From Myxococcota bacterium (GTDB lineage Bacteria > Myxococcota_A > UBA9160 > UBA6930): a DNA stretch of 40,400 nucleotides. The DNA lies in contig JASJCN010000017.1 of assembly GCA_030065975.1 (NCBI GenBank), positions 1 through 40,400 on the forward strand. Reading direction: 5' to 3'. Of this stretch, positions 22,830-31,432 are shown piece by piece. The position numbers and the translations under genes were made by a program. The notes beneath the pieces were generated by a model, which ran no database searches, was not told the origin of the DNA, and worked only from the letters and a program-made list of their open reading frames with translations. Every line of letters begins with the position of its first letter. Position 1 is the stretch's first letter.

Positions 22830-23906
22830 TCACCAGCGATGCGAGAACTCCTCCGCCCATCCGATCAGGCCCTCGACCGGGATCCGCTGGCCTCCCGCGC
22901 GCACCGTGCCCGACCAGCGGCCGAAGGCGCAGACGCCTCCGGTCGAGACGATTCCCGCGTTCAGGCTCGGTGTGTGGGCGGCCAGGGGCTCGAGCACCAG
23001 ATCGATCGCGCCGGAACGCTCCGCGACGACGCGCCACGGCTTGCGCCACTCCACCGGGTCGTAGTCCCAGCGCAGGTCCTCCATCACCTTGTGGAGCCGG
23101 CCGTCCACCAGGATCCCGTTCTCGTTGGAGCCGGTGCCGCCGGTCCACTTCGCTCCGAAGTTCACGCCCAGCAGGTGGTCCCCCGCGTGGCCCGTCGCGA
23201 CACCCCAGTTCCAGAAGGCGCGGTACGGCCAGATGCCGCGGCCCCAGTCCTGCACGGCGAACGCGCTCTGCGGCTCGAGGCGGTAGCGGCGCTCACCCGC
23301 GCGAATCTCGCCGGAGCAAGGCAGCGCCGCGTGCTTCGAGTTGCACTGGAAACGCGACTCGCTCCAGGGCACCACCACGTTGAGGCTCTCGTGACCGGGC
23401 GGGCGCAACACCGCGAAGTCCGCCGCGAGATCGGTTCCATCGCCGGCGCGTCCGCGGAAGCGGACGGCGAGATCGTCGCCGTCGACGCGGTTGGCGTAGT
23501 CGATCCCCGCCTTTCGGAAGGACACGCTTGCTTCGACCCGTTCGGGCAGCTCGATGCGCCCCGGCAGCCCGTAGGACGATCCGCTCCAATGGGTGCCGTC
23601 GACGAAGTCGGTCAGGGTGAACGCGCAGAACGAGGCGTAGTCGATGTCGGCGAGCGTGACCGAGAAGACGAAGCCCGGCCCGATCCAGTTCCAGAAGTTC
23701 CAGCGCTTCTTGCGCGGCCAGTGGCCGGAGAGATTCGCGCGGAAGAGCGGCTGCCTCGCAAACCCAACGGCCTCGGGGTTGAGCCGCCCGCGCGCATCGC
23801 AGAGGTCGACCGGCGAGGTGATCTCGCGCTCGGCGTACTCGGACTCGTGCACCCGGCGCGATCCCGGGCGGTCGAGGATCGGAAGGTGGTCGGGGAGGGA
23901 GGTCAC
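22830..23906 (-). CDS. DUF2804-family protein
   Basis: A 358-residue soluble, beta-rich protein. The motifs AFWNWGVATG, then GVNFGAKWTGGTGSNENGILVDGRLHKVMED, then PWRVV are the hallmarks of DUF2804, a family of unknown function resembling lipocalin-like proteins such as the AttH fold. GTG at 23906 is the preferred start (TSLPDHLPILDRPG follows), giving the usual family length of about 340-360. An upstream ATG at 24020 would overlap the divergent gene. It is transcribed alone, away from the fatty-acid-hydroxylase-type gene with which it shares a 112-bp promoter region. Confidence 0.72.
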   Translation of the reverse strand: MTSLPDHLPILDRPGSRRVHESEYAEREITSPVDLCDARGRLNPEAVGFARQPLFRANLSGHWPRKKRWNFWNWIGPGFVFSVTLADIDYASFCAFTLTDFVDGTHWSGSSYGLPGRIELPERVEASVSFRKAGIDYANRVDGDDLAVRFRGRAGDGTDLAADFAVLRPPGHESLNVVVPWSESRFQCNSKHAALPCSGEIRAGERRYRLEPQSAFAVQDWGRGIWPYRAFWNWGVATGHAGDHLLGVNFGAKWTGGTGSNENGILVDGRLHKVMEDLRWDYDPVEWRKPWRVVAERSGAIDLVLEPLAAHTPSLNAGIVSTGGVCAFGRWSGTVRAGGQRIPVEGLIGWAEEFSHRW

Positions 23907-24018
23907 GTCGCAACTACGATACGCGATCCAGGAGCCGATGCGTGCAACCAGGGAGCCGGCGTCTTGCGCTAGCCTCGATCTCGTCGGCGCTCTGACGTCG
24001 ACACCGGGAGGATCCGGC

Positions 24019-24672
24019 ATGCAGGCGTGGGCGGTGCAGCTTGCGGCGTTCGGGCTCGGGGCCGTGGGATGGACCCTCGCCGAGTACGCGTTGCACCGCT
24101 TCGTGTTCCACGGCGCCTCGGCGAAGCGCCTGGGAGCGGGGGAGCATCGCCGGCATCACGCGCAGGTGGACTACTTCGCCCCGTGGTGGCAGAAGGCCCT
24201 GGCCGCCCTGGCCGCGACGTCGATCATGCTGCCGCTGGCCGTCTTCGTGGGAGGGCGCGCCTCGGGCGTCGTCTTCACGCTCGGCTTCGTCACGATGTAT
24301 CTCACCTACGAGGTGCTGCACCGTCGCGCCCACACCCACCCGCCGCGCGGGCCCTACGGTCGGTGGCTCCGCCGCAACCACTTCGCCCACCACTTCGCCA
24401 ACCCTCGCCTCGCGCAGGGCGTGACGACGCCCATCTGGGACGTCGTCTTCTCCACGCGTCTGTCCGTGGAGAAGGTTCGGGTGCCCCGCCGACTCGCTCT
24501 GCCCTGGCTCGTGGACGGCGCCGGCGAGATCCGGCCGGCCTTCGCGGGAGACTACGAGCTGGTCGGCAGTCGCCACAGCGACGCGGAGACCCGCCGCTCC
24601 GATGCCGAAGCGGCCAACGAGAACCGCAGCCCTTCCGCAGGTGGAGCCGGGCAGGGGCCGGCTTGGACCTGA
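24019..24672 (+). CDS. Fatty acid hydroxylase / carotenoid hydroxylase-type membrane di-iron protein
   Basis: A 217-residue integral membrane protein with about four TM helices and clusters of His typical of the sterol desaturase/fatty acid hydroxylase superfamily: HRFVFH (near 33-38), HRRHHAQ, HRRAHTH and HFAHHF. These coordinate a di-iron centre on the cytoplasmic face. The reaction (2-hydroxylation of fatty acids, or ring hydroxylation of carotenoids or hopanoids) cannot be told. The start is supported by GGGAGGA 6-12 bases upstream. Its last codons overlap the start of the next membrane protein gene. Confidence 0.8.
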   Translation: MQAWAVQLAAFGLGAVGWTLAEYALHRFVFHGASAKRLGAGEHRRHHAQVDYFAPWWQKALAALAATSIMLPLAVFVGGRASGVVFTLGFVTMYLTYEVLHRRAHTHPPRGPYGRWLRRNHFAHHFANPRLAQGVTTPIWDVVFSTRLSVEKVRVPRRLALPWLVDGAGEIRPAFAGDYELVGSRHSDAETRRSDAEAANENRSPSAGGAGQGPAWT

Positions 24673-25292
24673 TCCACCCCGAGGTCACCGAGCAGGCGCT
24701 CTCGATCCTGCGCAGCCTGGACAACGTCCACGGGTCCCTGGTGCCGCTGCTGGCTCTGGTGGTCTACGTCCATTCGACCGAGATCCAGAACCGGAACTGG
24801 AACGGAATCGCCGCGGGTCTGGCTCTCTACGCGGTCCACTGGCTGGTCGAGATCGTCAACGCGGTGATCCAGCACCTGAGCGGCCACGCGCTCTGGACGG
24901 TTCCGGACCACACTTCCTTCCTCATCCTGGTCGGCGTGGGCATCGAGATCAGCCTCATGTTCTCGATCGCGGGCATCATCGCCAGCAAGGCCTTGCCCGA
25001 GGATCGTTCGCAGCGCGTCCTGGGCGTGAACGCCCGGGTGCTGGTGGTGGTGGGCTACGCCGCGCTCTTCTCGATCCTGGAGATCCCGCTGGAGATGAGC
25101 CCCCACTTCGCGTGGGTGTACCCGTGGTGGGGGGCCTTCCCCGTCTTCGTCACCGAGTACATCCCGTTCTTTGCCGCCGCCGTGCTGGCCCACGACTGGC
25201 CCCGGGCACGACAGAAGCGCTTCATCGGAGGGCTCTTCGCGCTCGATGCGCTGCTGCTGGTGCTCTTCGGCCCGATCCTGCGCTGGATCTAG
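24663..25292 (+). CDS. Multi-pass membrane protein of unknown function
   Basis: A 209-residue protein with five or six TM helices (YVHSTEIQNRNWNGIAAGLALYAVHWLVEIVNAVIQHL and on). Short polar residues in the membrane (H, E, N) might bind a cofactor, but no family is recognised. No ATG or GTG fits; TTG at 24663, inside the last codons of the hydroxylase-type gene and after aggggc, is the most reasonable start, leaving a 10-base overlap. This implies coupling and perhaps a role in the same lipid modification. The stop shares CTAG with the stop of the convergent neighbour. Confidence 0.62.
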   Translation: MDLIHPEVTEQALSILRSLDNVHGSLVPLLALVVYVHSTEIQNRNWNGIAAGLALYAVHWLVEIVNAVIQHLSGHALWTVPDHTSFLILVGVGIEISLMFSIAGIIASKALPEDRSQRVLGVNARVLVVVGYAALFSILEIPLEMSPHFAWVYPWWGAFPVFVTEYIPFFAAAVLAHDWPRARQKRFIGGLFALDALLLVLFGPILRWI

Positions 25293-26890
25293 GGGCCGCT
25301 GCCGCCCTGCGAGGCCAGCCGGGTGAGCCGCTGCTCGAGCTCCTCGCGCGCGTGCTCGAGGGTCCCATCCTGGAAGGCCACGGTCGGCAGGTAGCCGGGC
25401 TCGCCGCTCCACGCGTCCGACGCGTACGCGCCGAACTCGTGGACGCCGGTCCGCCCCCGAGGCTCCCCTTCGCAGAGGTGTCCGAAGCGGCGCACGAAGC
25501 GCGTCGTCCAGCCCGGAGACTTCGTCCACCAGGGTCGCTGGAAGAGGGGAAAGAGCGGCAGCAGCGCGTCGTAGTCCGCCTCGGCGGCGAGGAGCAGCCC
25601 GGGAAGGTTCGAGTGGAGACGCGCCACCAATGCCCGCAGCCCTTCGGTCACCGGGTGGTCCGGGTCATTGGTCCAGGCGTGCACCGTGTCGAGGAAGACG
25701 GCGTCGATGCCATGACGCCCGGCCAGGGTCTCGATGGCCGTGGCCAGCCGCTCTCGCCACTCCGGGTGGCCCGGGTTCAGCCACGCCTGCCACCCGGTGT
25801 CGTGGGCGCGGGCCAGGTCCCAGTCCGGCTGGTTGCCGTGGAATCGGTTGCCGGTCGCGCTCTTCAGGTTGGCGCTGGGGTCGAGGCCGGCCATGGCCGG
25901 AAGCCAGCGGTTGGCGCAGTTGGCGCCGAACATCGGCATCAAGTGCACGCCCAGGTGCCGCGCCCCCTCGCAGAGCGAGGCGAAGCCCTTCTCTCCGCCC
26001 AGCCGCGGCTCGGGACGGTAGTCGCCGTACTGCCAGTAGTAGCGGCCCTCCCAGCCGGGCAGGTAGGCCAGGATCTGCTCGCCGGGAATCCGATCGGCAA
26101 GGAAGCGCAGCACGTCCAGCATCTCGTCGTAGCGGAGGAAGACCCGCCCCGAGAAGTGCATGCCGTGGAGCGTCGCCACCATGCGAACGCGTCGCGCCCA
26201 GCCGGGAACGTCCTCGCGCTCCTCCCACGACGCGAGTCCGTACGCGCCTTCGACGAAGGCCAGGTGCTGGCGTTCGAGCTCGTCCGGCGAGGCATCCGGT
26301 GTCAGGATCCAGGGCGGGGTCTCGAGCTCGCGTGAGAAACGGGATGCAGGCTGTTCGTGGATCAACTCCACGACGCCACGTCCCGAGAGGGGGCCCACCC
26401 GCTCCACCGAAACGGCGAAGCGCTTCTCCCGGACCTGCTCGTCCTCGGCGCGCATCCCGAGCAACGCACCTCCGGACTCGATGCAGAGGACCGGAGTGGG
26501 AAGCGTGCGCGGATAGGCCAGCAGCTCGCCGTACTCCCCCACCGTGCGAGGCTCGCCCTCCGCGTGGACCACACCCAGCGGCGCCTCGAGATCGCGCACC
26601 AGGAGCTTCACGCAGCGGATGGGCTCGGGCGCCTCGGCCCGCACCACCGCGCGCAGCGAGCCCGTCGCGAGCCGATCGAGACGGAGCTCCACACGGCCCG
26701 GCTTCCGCTCCTGCTGACCCGCCCAGGCGAGACGTTCCGCCTGCAGCGCGAAGACGCCCTCGCTCTCGCGAGTCTCGACGTGATCCACGGACAGCCCGTA
26801 GAGGTTCTCGAGCGTCACGACCTGGACGGACAACCGGAGCCCCAGGGCCGAGACGATCGGATCCCGGAGATCGAAGCTCGCGAACTGCAC
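25289..26890 (-). CDS. Glycosidase-like TIM-barrel protein
   Basis: A 533-residue protein probably starting at GTG 26890, since no ATG is placed near. The N-terminal half (about 1-190) is a beta-sandwich-like region. The C-terminal half is a probable (beta/alpha)8 barrel: ILAYLPGWEGRYYWQYGDY, then GVHLMPMFGANCANRW, then GIDAVFLDTVHAWTND (a candidate nucleophile Asp at a strand end), then LLLAAEADYDAL (a candidate acid/base). The layout and Asp/Glu placing recall clan GH-D/GH29-type alpha-glycosidases, but I cannot assign a family. No signal peptide is obvious, so a cytoplasmic role in oligosaccharide processing is likely. The stop overlaps that of the convergent gene. Confidence 0.55.
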   Translation of the reverse strand: MQFASFDLRDPIVSALGLRLSVQVVTLENLYGLSVDHVETRESEGVFALQAERLAWAGQQERKPGRVELRLDRLATGSLRAVVRAEAPEPIRCVKLLVRDLEAPLGVVHAEGEPRTVGEYGELLAYPRTLPTPVLCIESGGALLGMRAEDEQVREKRFAVSVERVGPLSGRGVVELIHEQPASRFSRELETPPWILTPDASPDELERQHLAFVEGAYGLASWEEREDVPGWARRVRMVATLHGMHFSGRVFLRYDEMLDVLRFLADRIPGEQILAYLPGWEGRYYWQYGDYRPEPRLGGEKGFASLCEGARHLGVHLMPMFGANCANRWLPAMAGLDPSANLKSATGNRFHGNQPDWDLARAHDTGWQAWLNPGHPEWRERLATAIETLAGRHGIDAVFLDTVHAWTNDPDHPVTEGLRALVARLHSNLPGLLLAAEADYDALLPLFPLFQRPWWTKSPGWTTRFVRRFGHLCEGEPRGRTGVHEFGAYASDAWSGEPGYLPTVAFQDGTLEHAREELEQRLTRLASQGGSGP

Positions 26891-26960
26891 GCCGGGACCG
26901 TAGCGGAGGGGCGGGGTGGAGGAGACGCGGCGATGCCGCGCGGCAACCCCGCGAATTCGC

Positions 26961-27037
26961 TGGCACGCCGGGAGGGATTCGAACCCCCGACCCCCAGGTT
27001 CGAAGCCTGGTGCTCTATCCAGCTGAGCTACCGGCGC
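26961..27037 (-). tRNA. tRNA-Arg (anticodon TCG, codon CGA)
   Basis: A complete 77-base cloverleaf on the minus strand. The 7-bp acceptor stem (5' GCGCCGG) closes with a G-U pair at 1:72. The D-arm GCTC...GAGC, the anticodon stem CCAGG/CCTGG with loop CTTCGAA, and the T-arm with GGTTCGAATCC are all present. CCA is encoded in the DNA (26961-26963). The central triplet TCG reads CGA arginine codons. No integrase or repeated 3' fragment is next to it, so it shows no sign of being an attachment site here. Confidence 0.96.
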
Positions 27038-27158
27038 GTGCGAGTCAGACGGTACCCGACGGCGCCCGGGTTGTCCGCGGGCGGCTTCCCTGGCCTCGTG
27101 CATCCGAGCGCCTCGATCCGGCGAAGTCTCCCGTGACGCCCAGCAAAGGACCGGACCG

Positions 27159-27851
27159 ATGGACGCCAGCCTGCGCAGCTCGAGGCGAAGCCTCTCCCCG
27201 GCGGGAGCGCTCGTCGTGCTGACTTTCGTTTCCGCATTCTTGCTCGTGGAGGACGCGATGGCGACCGAGGAGCCGCGTTTCATGGTCGTGGAGAAGACCG
27301 AGGCGTTCGAGATCCGGCGCTACGAGCCCATGGTGGTGGCCGAGATGGACGCCGGGAGCGACTTCGACCGGGCGGGCTACGAGGCGTTCCGTCCGCTGGC
27401 CGGGTTCATCGGGGGCAACAACCGGCGCGCCGACGAGATCGCCATGACCGCGCCGGTGATGCAGGAGCCGCGGCCCGCCGAGGATGGCGAGCGCATTGCG
27501 ATGACGGCCCCCGTCACCCAGCAGCCCGATGGAACCGGCAACCAGGTGGTGGCTTTCGTGATGCCGGGGAGCCTGTCGCTCGAGGACGTGCCGCGGCCCG
27601 CGGACGACCGGATCCGCATCGTTCAGGTGCCCGAGCGTTGGATGGCGGTTCGCCCGTACCGGGGCGGATGGAGCCGCGCCCGATTCGACGCCGAGGAGGC
27701 GGCGCTCCTCGCCGGGCTCGAGGCCCAGGGCCTCACACCGGCCGGGCCCGCGATCTTCGCGCGCTACAACTCGCCGTTCAGCATTCCCTTCTTCCGGCGC
27801 AACGAAGTGATGGTGCCGCTCGCGCCCGAGGCCGTCGCAACGGACGGGTAG
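27159..27851 (+). CDS. SOUL haem-binding family protein (exported)
   Basis: A 230-residue protein with an N-terminal hydrophobic signal (about 14-36, ending DAMA), then a full SOUL/HBP domain: FEIRRYEPMVVAEMD, GFIGGNN, and the twice-occurring IAMTAPV motif (near 88-95 and 109-115), closing with the aromatic FSIPFFRRNEVMVPL. SOUL proteins bind haem or tetrapyrroles with a weakly conserved site; bacterial ones are poorly characterised. The export signal suggests periplasmic haem handling. The ribosome site aaagga lies about 10 bases before the ATG. It stands alone beside the tRNA. Confidence 0.85.
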   Translation: MDASLRSSRRSLSPAGALVVLTFVSAFLLVEDAMATEEPRFMVVEKTEAFEIRRYEPMVVAEMDAGSDFDRAGYEAFRPLAGFIGGNNRRADEIAMTAPVMQEPRPAEDGERIAMTAPVTQQPDGTGNQVVAFVMPGSLSLEDVPRPADDRIRIVQVPERWMAVRPYRGGWSRARFDAEEAALLAGLEAQGLTPAGPAIFARYNSPFSIPFFRRNEVMVPLAPEAVATDG

Positions 27852-27896
27852 GGCTCGGCTCGCTCGGCGGGCCCGAACGCGCCATGCTGGCATCCC

Positions 27897-29684
27897 ATGG
27901 ATCCCGCCCGCGCCAATCCCCTCGCGTCCAACCCGCTGCGAACTCGCGGCGACCTCGAGCAGGCCGTTCGCGATCTCGTCGAGCCGCTGCTCCCTCACAT
28001 GAGCCCCGGCCGCGCGCGGGTGCGGCTCGGGAGCTTCGGCGCCGTCTTTCCCATGGCGGACGCCGAGCTCGAAGGCTTCGCCCGGCCGCTCTTCGGCCTG
28101 GCTCCCCTCGCCGCAGGCGGCGGATCCTTCGCGCACTGGGAGCGCTGGCGCGAGGGGCTGGCCTCGGGGGTCGACCCCGACCACCCGGAGCACTGGAGCT
28201 TCTACGAGAACACGGCCCAGACGATGGTCGAGCAGGCCGCCATCGGCCTCGGCCTGGCGCTCGTTCCCGAGGAGCTCTGGGAGCCGCTCTCGGGCCGGAG
28301 CCAGGAGCAGCTCGTCGAATGGCTGCGCCGCATCGAGCGCTTCGATCCCGTCCCGAACAACTGGCAGTTCTTCCGCCTGCTGGTGCAGCGCGGGCTCGCG
28401 CGCGTCGGCGTCGAGATCGACGAGGCGGCGCAGGAGCGCTCCCTCGCCATGCTCGACGGCTTCCATCTCGGCGACGGCTGGTACGAGGACGGGAAGGGCG
28501 GGGCGCGCGACCACTACGTCGGCTGGGCCTTCCACGCCTACGGGCTGCTGTTCGCGAAGCTCCTGCCCGAGCACCCGATGAGCGCGCGCTTCCGCGAGCG
28601 GGCGCGGCTCTTCGCGAGCGACCTCGAGGCCTGGTTCGATCCGACCGGAGGGGTCGTGCCCTTCGGGCGCAGTCTCACCTACCGCTTCGCCGCCGCGGGC
28701 TTCTTCTCGGCGCTCGCCCTGGCCGAGGAGGAGGCGCTGCCCTGGGGCGTGGTGAAGGGCATCGTGGTCCGGCAGCTGCGCTGGTGGTCGCGGCTCCCCA
28801 TCTCGGATCGCGACGGCGTGCTCTCGATCGGCTGGGCGTACGCGAACCCTTGGATGCGCGAGGGCTACAACTCCCCGGGCTCCCCCTACTGGGCGATGAA
28901 GGCGTTCCTGTGCCTCGCGCTCCCCGACGGCCATGCCTTCTGGCAGGCGGAGGAGGTGCCTCTCGAGCCGCGCGAGAGCGACCAGCCTCGCGCCGGCATG
29001 CGGCTCGTGCGCAATGCCGTGCACGCCGTCGCCCTCTCGGGAGCCCACGGGACGGAGAAGCCCTTCGAGCACTCGGCCTCGAAGTACGGGCGCCTGGCCT
29101 ACTCCTCGCGCTTCGGCCCCTGCCTCGAGAGCGCGGCGTGGGGCCACGCCTTCGCGGGCGACTCGGCCCTCGTGCTGACCGAGCCGGGCACTCCGGCGCG
29201 CCTCGTCCGCGAGATCCTGGCCTCTCAGGTGGAAGACGGACTCGTCTACTCGCACTGGTCGGCGGGAGAGGGCGTCCGGGTGCACACGGTCCTGTGGGGC
29301 GATGCCTCCTGGCACGGCCGTCTCCACCGGGTGGAGACCGATCGGGCCTTGCACACCTCGGAGACGGGCTTCGCGGCCGGGGGTTGGGACGTGATCCGCT
29401 CGGGCCTGCATGCCGACGGAGGGCTCGCGAGGGTGGAGGCGGAGGAGGGCGTGAGCGAGATCCACGATCTGTCCGGCGGGCGCGAGGCCCGCGCCCAGCC
29501 GCTCCCGCCCAACGCCAGCCTCACCCGCCCCTATGCGGCCGTCCCCGAGCTGCGGCTGCGCGTGGAGGCGGGGGCCCATGAGCTGGCTTGCGCGGTCTAC
29601 GCCGGGGAGGGCCCGAGCTCGGGAGCGGCGCCGCCGGTGCCCGAGGCCGCCCGGCGAATGCTGCTCGCTCGAGCCATCGGTTGA
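27897..29684 (+). CDS. DUF2264-family protein
   Basis: A 595-residue soluble protein matching DUF2264: an N-terminal alpha/alpha-toroid-like domain (NPLASNPLRTRGDLEQAVRDLV; the FSYEN-type WSFYENTAQTMVEQAA; NNWQFFRLLVQRGL; GDGWYEDGKGGARDHYVGWAFHAYGLLFA) and a beta-rich C-terminal third. Relatives occur next to polysaccharide-degrading enzymes and resemble lyase/hydrolase toroids, though activity is unproven. No signal peptide is present. It lies 45 bases after the SOUL gene in the same direction; shared transcription is possible, but no functional link is apparent. Confidence 0.8.
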   Translation: MDPARANPLASNPLRTRGDLEQAVRDLVEPLLPHMSPGRARVRLGSFGAVFPMADAELEGFARPLFGLAPLAAGGGSFAHWERWREGLASGVDPDHPEHWSFYENTAQTMVEQAAIGLGLALVPEELWEPLSGRSQEQLVEWLRRIERFDPVPNNWQFFRLLVQRGLARVGVEIDEAAQERSLAMLDGFHLGDGWYEDGKGGARDHYVGWAFHAYGLLFAKLLPEHPMSARFRERARLFASDLEAWFDPTGGVVPFGRSLTYRFAAAGFFSALALAEEEALPWGVVKGIVVRQLRWWSRLPISDRDGVLSIGWAYANPWMREGYNSPGSPYWAMKAFLCLALPDGHAFWQAEEVPLEPRESDQPRAGMRLVRNAVHAVALSGAHGTEKPFEHSASKYGRLAYSSRFGPCLESAAWGHAFAGDSALVLTEPGTPARLVREILASQVEDGLVYSHWSAGEGVRVHTVLWGDASWHGRLHRVETDRALHTSETGFAAGGWDVIRSGLHADGGLARVEAEEGVSEIHDLSGGREARAQPLPPNASLTRPYAAVPELRLRVEAGAHELACAVYAGEGPSSGAAPPVPEAARRMLLARAIG

Positions 29685-29716
29685 GCCCTGGGTCTCGCGG
29701 GGAGCGCCGCGCGAGG

Positions 29717-31030
29717 CTAGTTCGTCTGCAGCCCCGGTGGCACCCAGCTGCTCGCCATGGGCTCAGGCTCGTCCTTCTCCCGATCGGAGGCGGGCGCGCC
29801 GTCGAGCTCTCTGATGCGCCGGCGAGCCATTGCCAGCAGGGCCGTGGACATGCCGAAGCTCAGCCAGAGCGCCTTCTCCCACTCGAAGGGGCTCACCAGC
29901 CCCGCGAAGAGCCAGGTGAGGAACACGCCCTGGAAGAAGGTCGCCTGGCCGAAGAGGTCCCGCAGCTGCTCGTCCGCACGGCGGGCGAGGGCGAGGCTGC
30001 GCACCCGTGAGAAGTCGATCCACGTGAGCAGCACGATCACGACCCACGGGATCGTGCCGGCCAGGCCCGTGGTCGCCAGGAGGCGGATGTAGGAGCTGTG
30101 GGGCACCGGGGTCATCGGCGCATCGGGATAGGCGACGTAGAGCCATTCCTTGAAGGCCTTGATCCCGCAGCCCGAGAGGGGGTAGTTCAGGAAGGCCAGC
30201 ATTCCATAGTACCAGCCCCGGATGCGTTCGTTGTCCGTCGAGAAGCGTGCCAGGTCGCTCGCCTGCTCGCCGATCGTCGAGATCCGATCGAAGTAGGTCT
30301 CTGGCGCGAAGACCACGAAGGCGAGCACCCCGAGCACGACGGCCGGAATGGCGAATTGCAGCAGGTCGAGCCGCCGGAAGCGCAGCAGCAGAAAGCCCCC
30401 CAACACCAGCAACGACAGGAACCCGGCCCTGGATACGGTCTGGACCACGGCGAGCAGATTCGTCCCGATGGCGAGGATCGCGACGGCCTTGAACGCGAGG
30501 TTCTCGGTGGTCACGAGCATGTAGCTGGCGATGCCGATGGTCGTCACGGCGTACAAGGCCGAGAGGTTCGGGTTGCCGCCCAGGCCACCTCCTCGTTCGT
30601 AGTAGGTGTCTGCGGCCCCCAGGCCCGCGATGGTGGTTGCCGCCCCGATGGTTCCGCCGATCACGAGGGCCCACACCACGATCTGGACGTCGCGGGGTTC
30701 GCGCACCACGAAGGCCAGGACGTAGTAGAAGAGGATCAGCGAGATCACCGTGACGGACGAGTTCACGACCTGGCTGATGCCCACGCCCATGATGAAGGCC
30801 GTGGCCAGGCTCGGAAGCACCGCGAACCCGAACACCGCGGCCCAGACGTTCTTCGCGTTTGCCGGAAGCCCGGATCGCTGGCCCAGGAGCTGAAGCGCCG
30901 CGAAGCCGAGCAGCGCGATCGTGAACAGCTTGTTCGCCGAGATCGGGATGCCGAAGCTGAGTGAGGCGAACCCCTCGGCGACCGTTCCGACCGACAGGAA
31001 GAGGAAGAGTCGGACTAGAAACTGGAGCAT
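29717..31030 (-). CDS. O-antigen ligase/polymerase (WaaL/Wzy) family membrane protein
   Basis: A 437-residue protein with about eleven TM helices and the Wzy_C/WaaL signature in a large periplasmic loop: NERIRGWYYGMLAFLNYP, GCGIKAFKEW and PHSSYIRLLATTGLAG (His about residue 308). The family joins lipid-linked glycan to lipid A or another acceptor, or polymerises repeat units. The absence of glycosyltransferase neighbours leaves the substrate open; with the PEP-CTERM-like protein elsewhere in the window an exopolysaccharide role is possible. The start at 31030 directly precedes the first helix, with a weak ribosome site and a GC-rich hairpin (31044-31058) just upstream. Confidence 0.82.
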   Translation of the reverse strand: MLQFLVRLFLFLSVGTVAEGFASLSFGIPISANKLFTIALLGFAALQLLGQRSGLPANAKNVWAAVFGFAVLPSLATAFIMGVGISQVVNSSVTVISLILFYYVLAFVVREPRDVQIVVWALVIGGTIGAATTIAGLGAADTYYERGGGLGGNPNLSALYAVTTIGIASYMLVTTENLAFKAVAILAIGTNLLAVVQTVSRAGFLSLLVLGGFLLLRFRRLDLLQFAIPAVVLGVLAFVVFAPETYFDRISTIGEQASDLARFSTDNERIRGWYYGMLAFLNYPLSGCGIKAFKEWLYVAYPDAPMTPVPHSSYIRLLATTGLAGTIPWVVIVLLTWIDFSRVRSLALARRADEQLRDLFGQATFFQGVFLTWLFAGLVSPFEWEKALWLSFGMSTALLAMARRRIRELDGAPASDREKDEPEPMASSWVPPGLQTN

Positions 31031-31432
31031 GGTGATGTGCCTGCGGGCCGGGGGCCCGGTGCGCAAACTCGCTGCAACTTATCGAACCCACTGGGGTTTC
31101 GCTTGAGGCGCTTCAACATGGCCAGGCTCGGAAGGGGCAATTCGCCCACGCCCATCGCTCTCGAGAGGTCCGCTCCCGCATCGCACCTGTGAACGGGATT
31201 CGTCCCAGGGATTCGCCGCCACGCCACGGACTCGCGAAGTCGACAGCGGAAACTGCCACGCTGTGCAGTGAGCGACGTCGCTTCACTCGGCCGGAATCGG
31301 TCTGCGTTCCGTTCGCGCATGCCACGCGCGCGAGCCCGCACGCTCACAAGCCCCCGTCCGTGTGCGGGAACGATCCGGCGGCCGAGTTCGGCATGCCTGC
31401 GCTCAGCTACACGTGATGCGCGGGGCGCGGCT
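31031..31432. other. 402-bp intergenic region
   Basis: This lies between two leftward genes: downstream of the sulfatase stop and upstream of the O-antigen-ligase-type start. I see no credible gene. Closest to the ligase ATG, CGGGCC (31044-31049) and GGCCCG (31053-31058) form a 6-bp GC stem with a 3-base loop, 14 bases before the start codon, which could dampen translation. No sigma-54 site or named riboswitch pattern was found. Confidence 0.5.

Noticed and set aside
26961-27037. tRNA-Arg as an island attachment site
   Set aside because: No integrase, no repeated 3' fragment and no change in gene character on either side.
27045-29579. 844-codon minus-strand frame opposite SOUL and DUF2264
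   Set aside because: Shadow of two recognised genes in the complementary frame; it spans the gap between them and has no domains.
29694-29715. CTCGCG/CGCGAG hairpin between convergent DUF2264 and ligase-type genes as a terminator
   Set aside because: Only 6 bp with a 10-base loop and no T-run; such stems are frequent by chance at this GC content.
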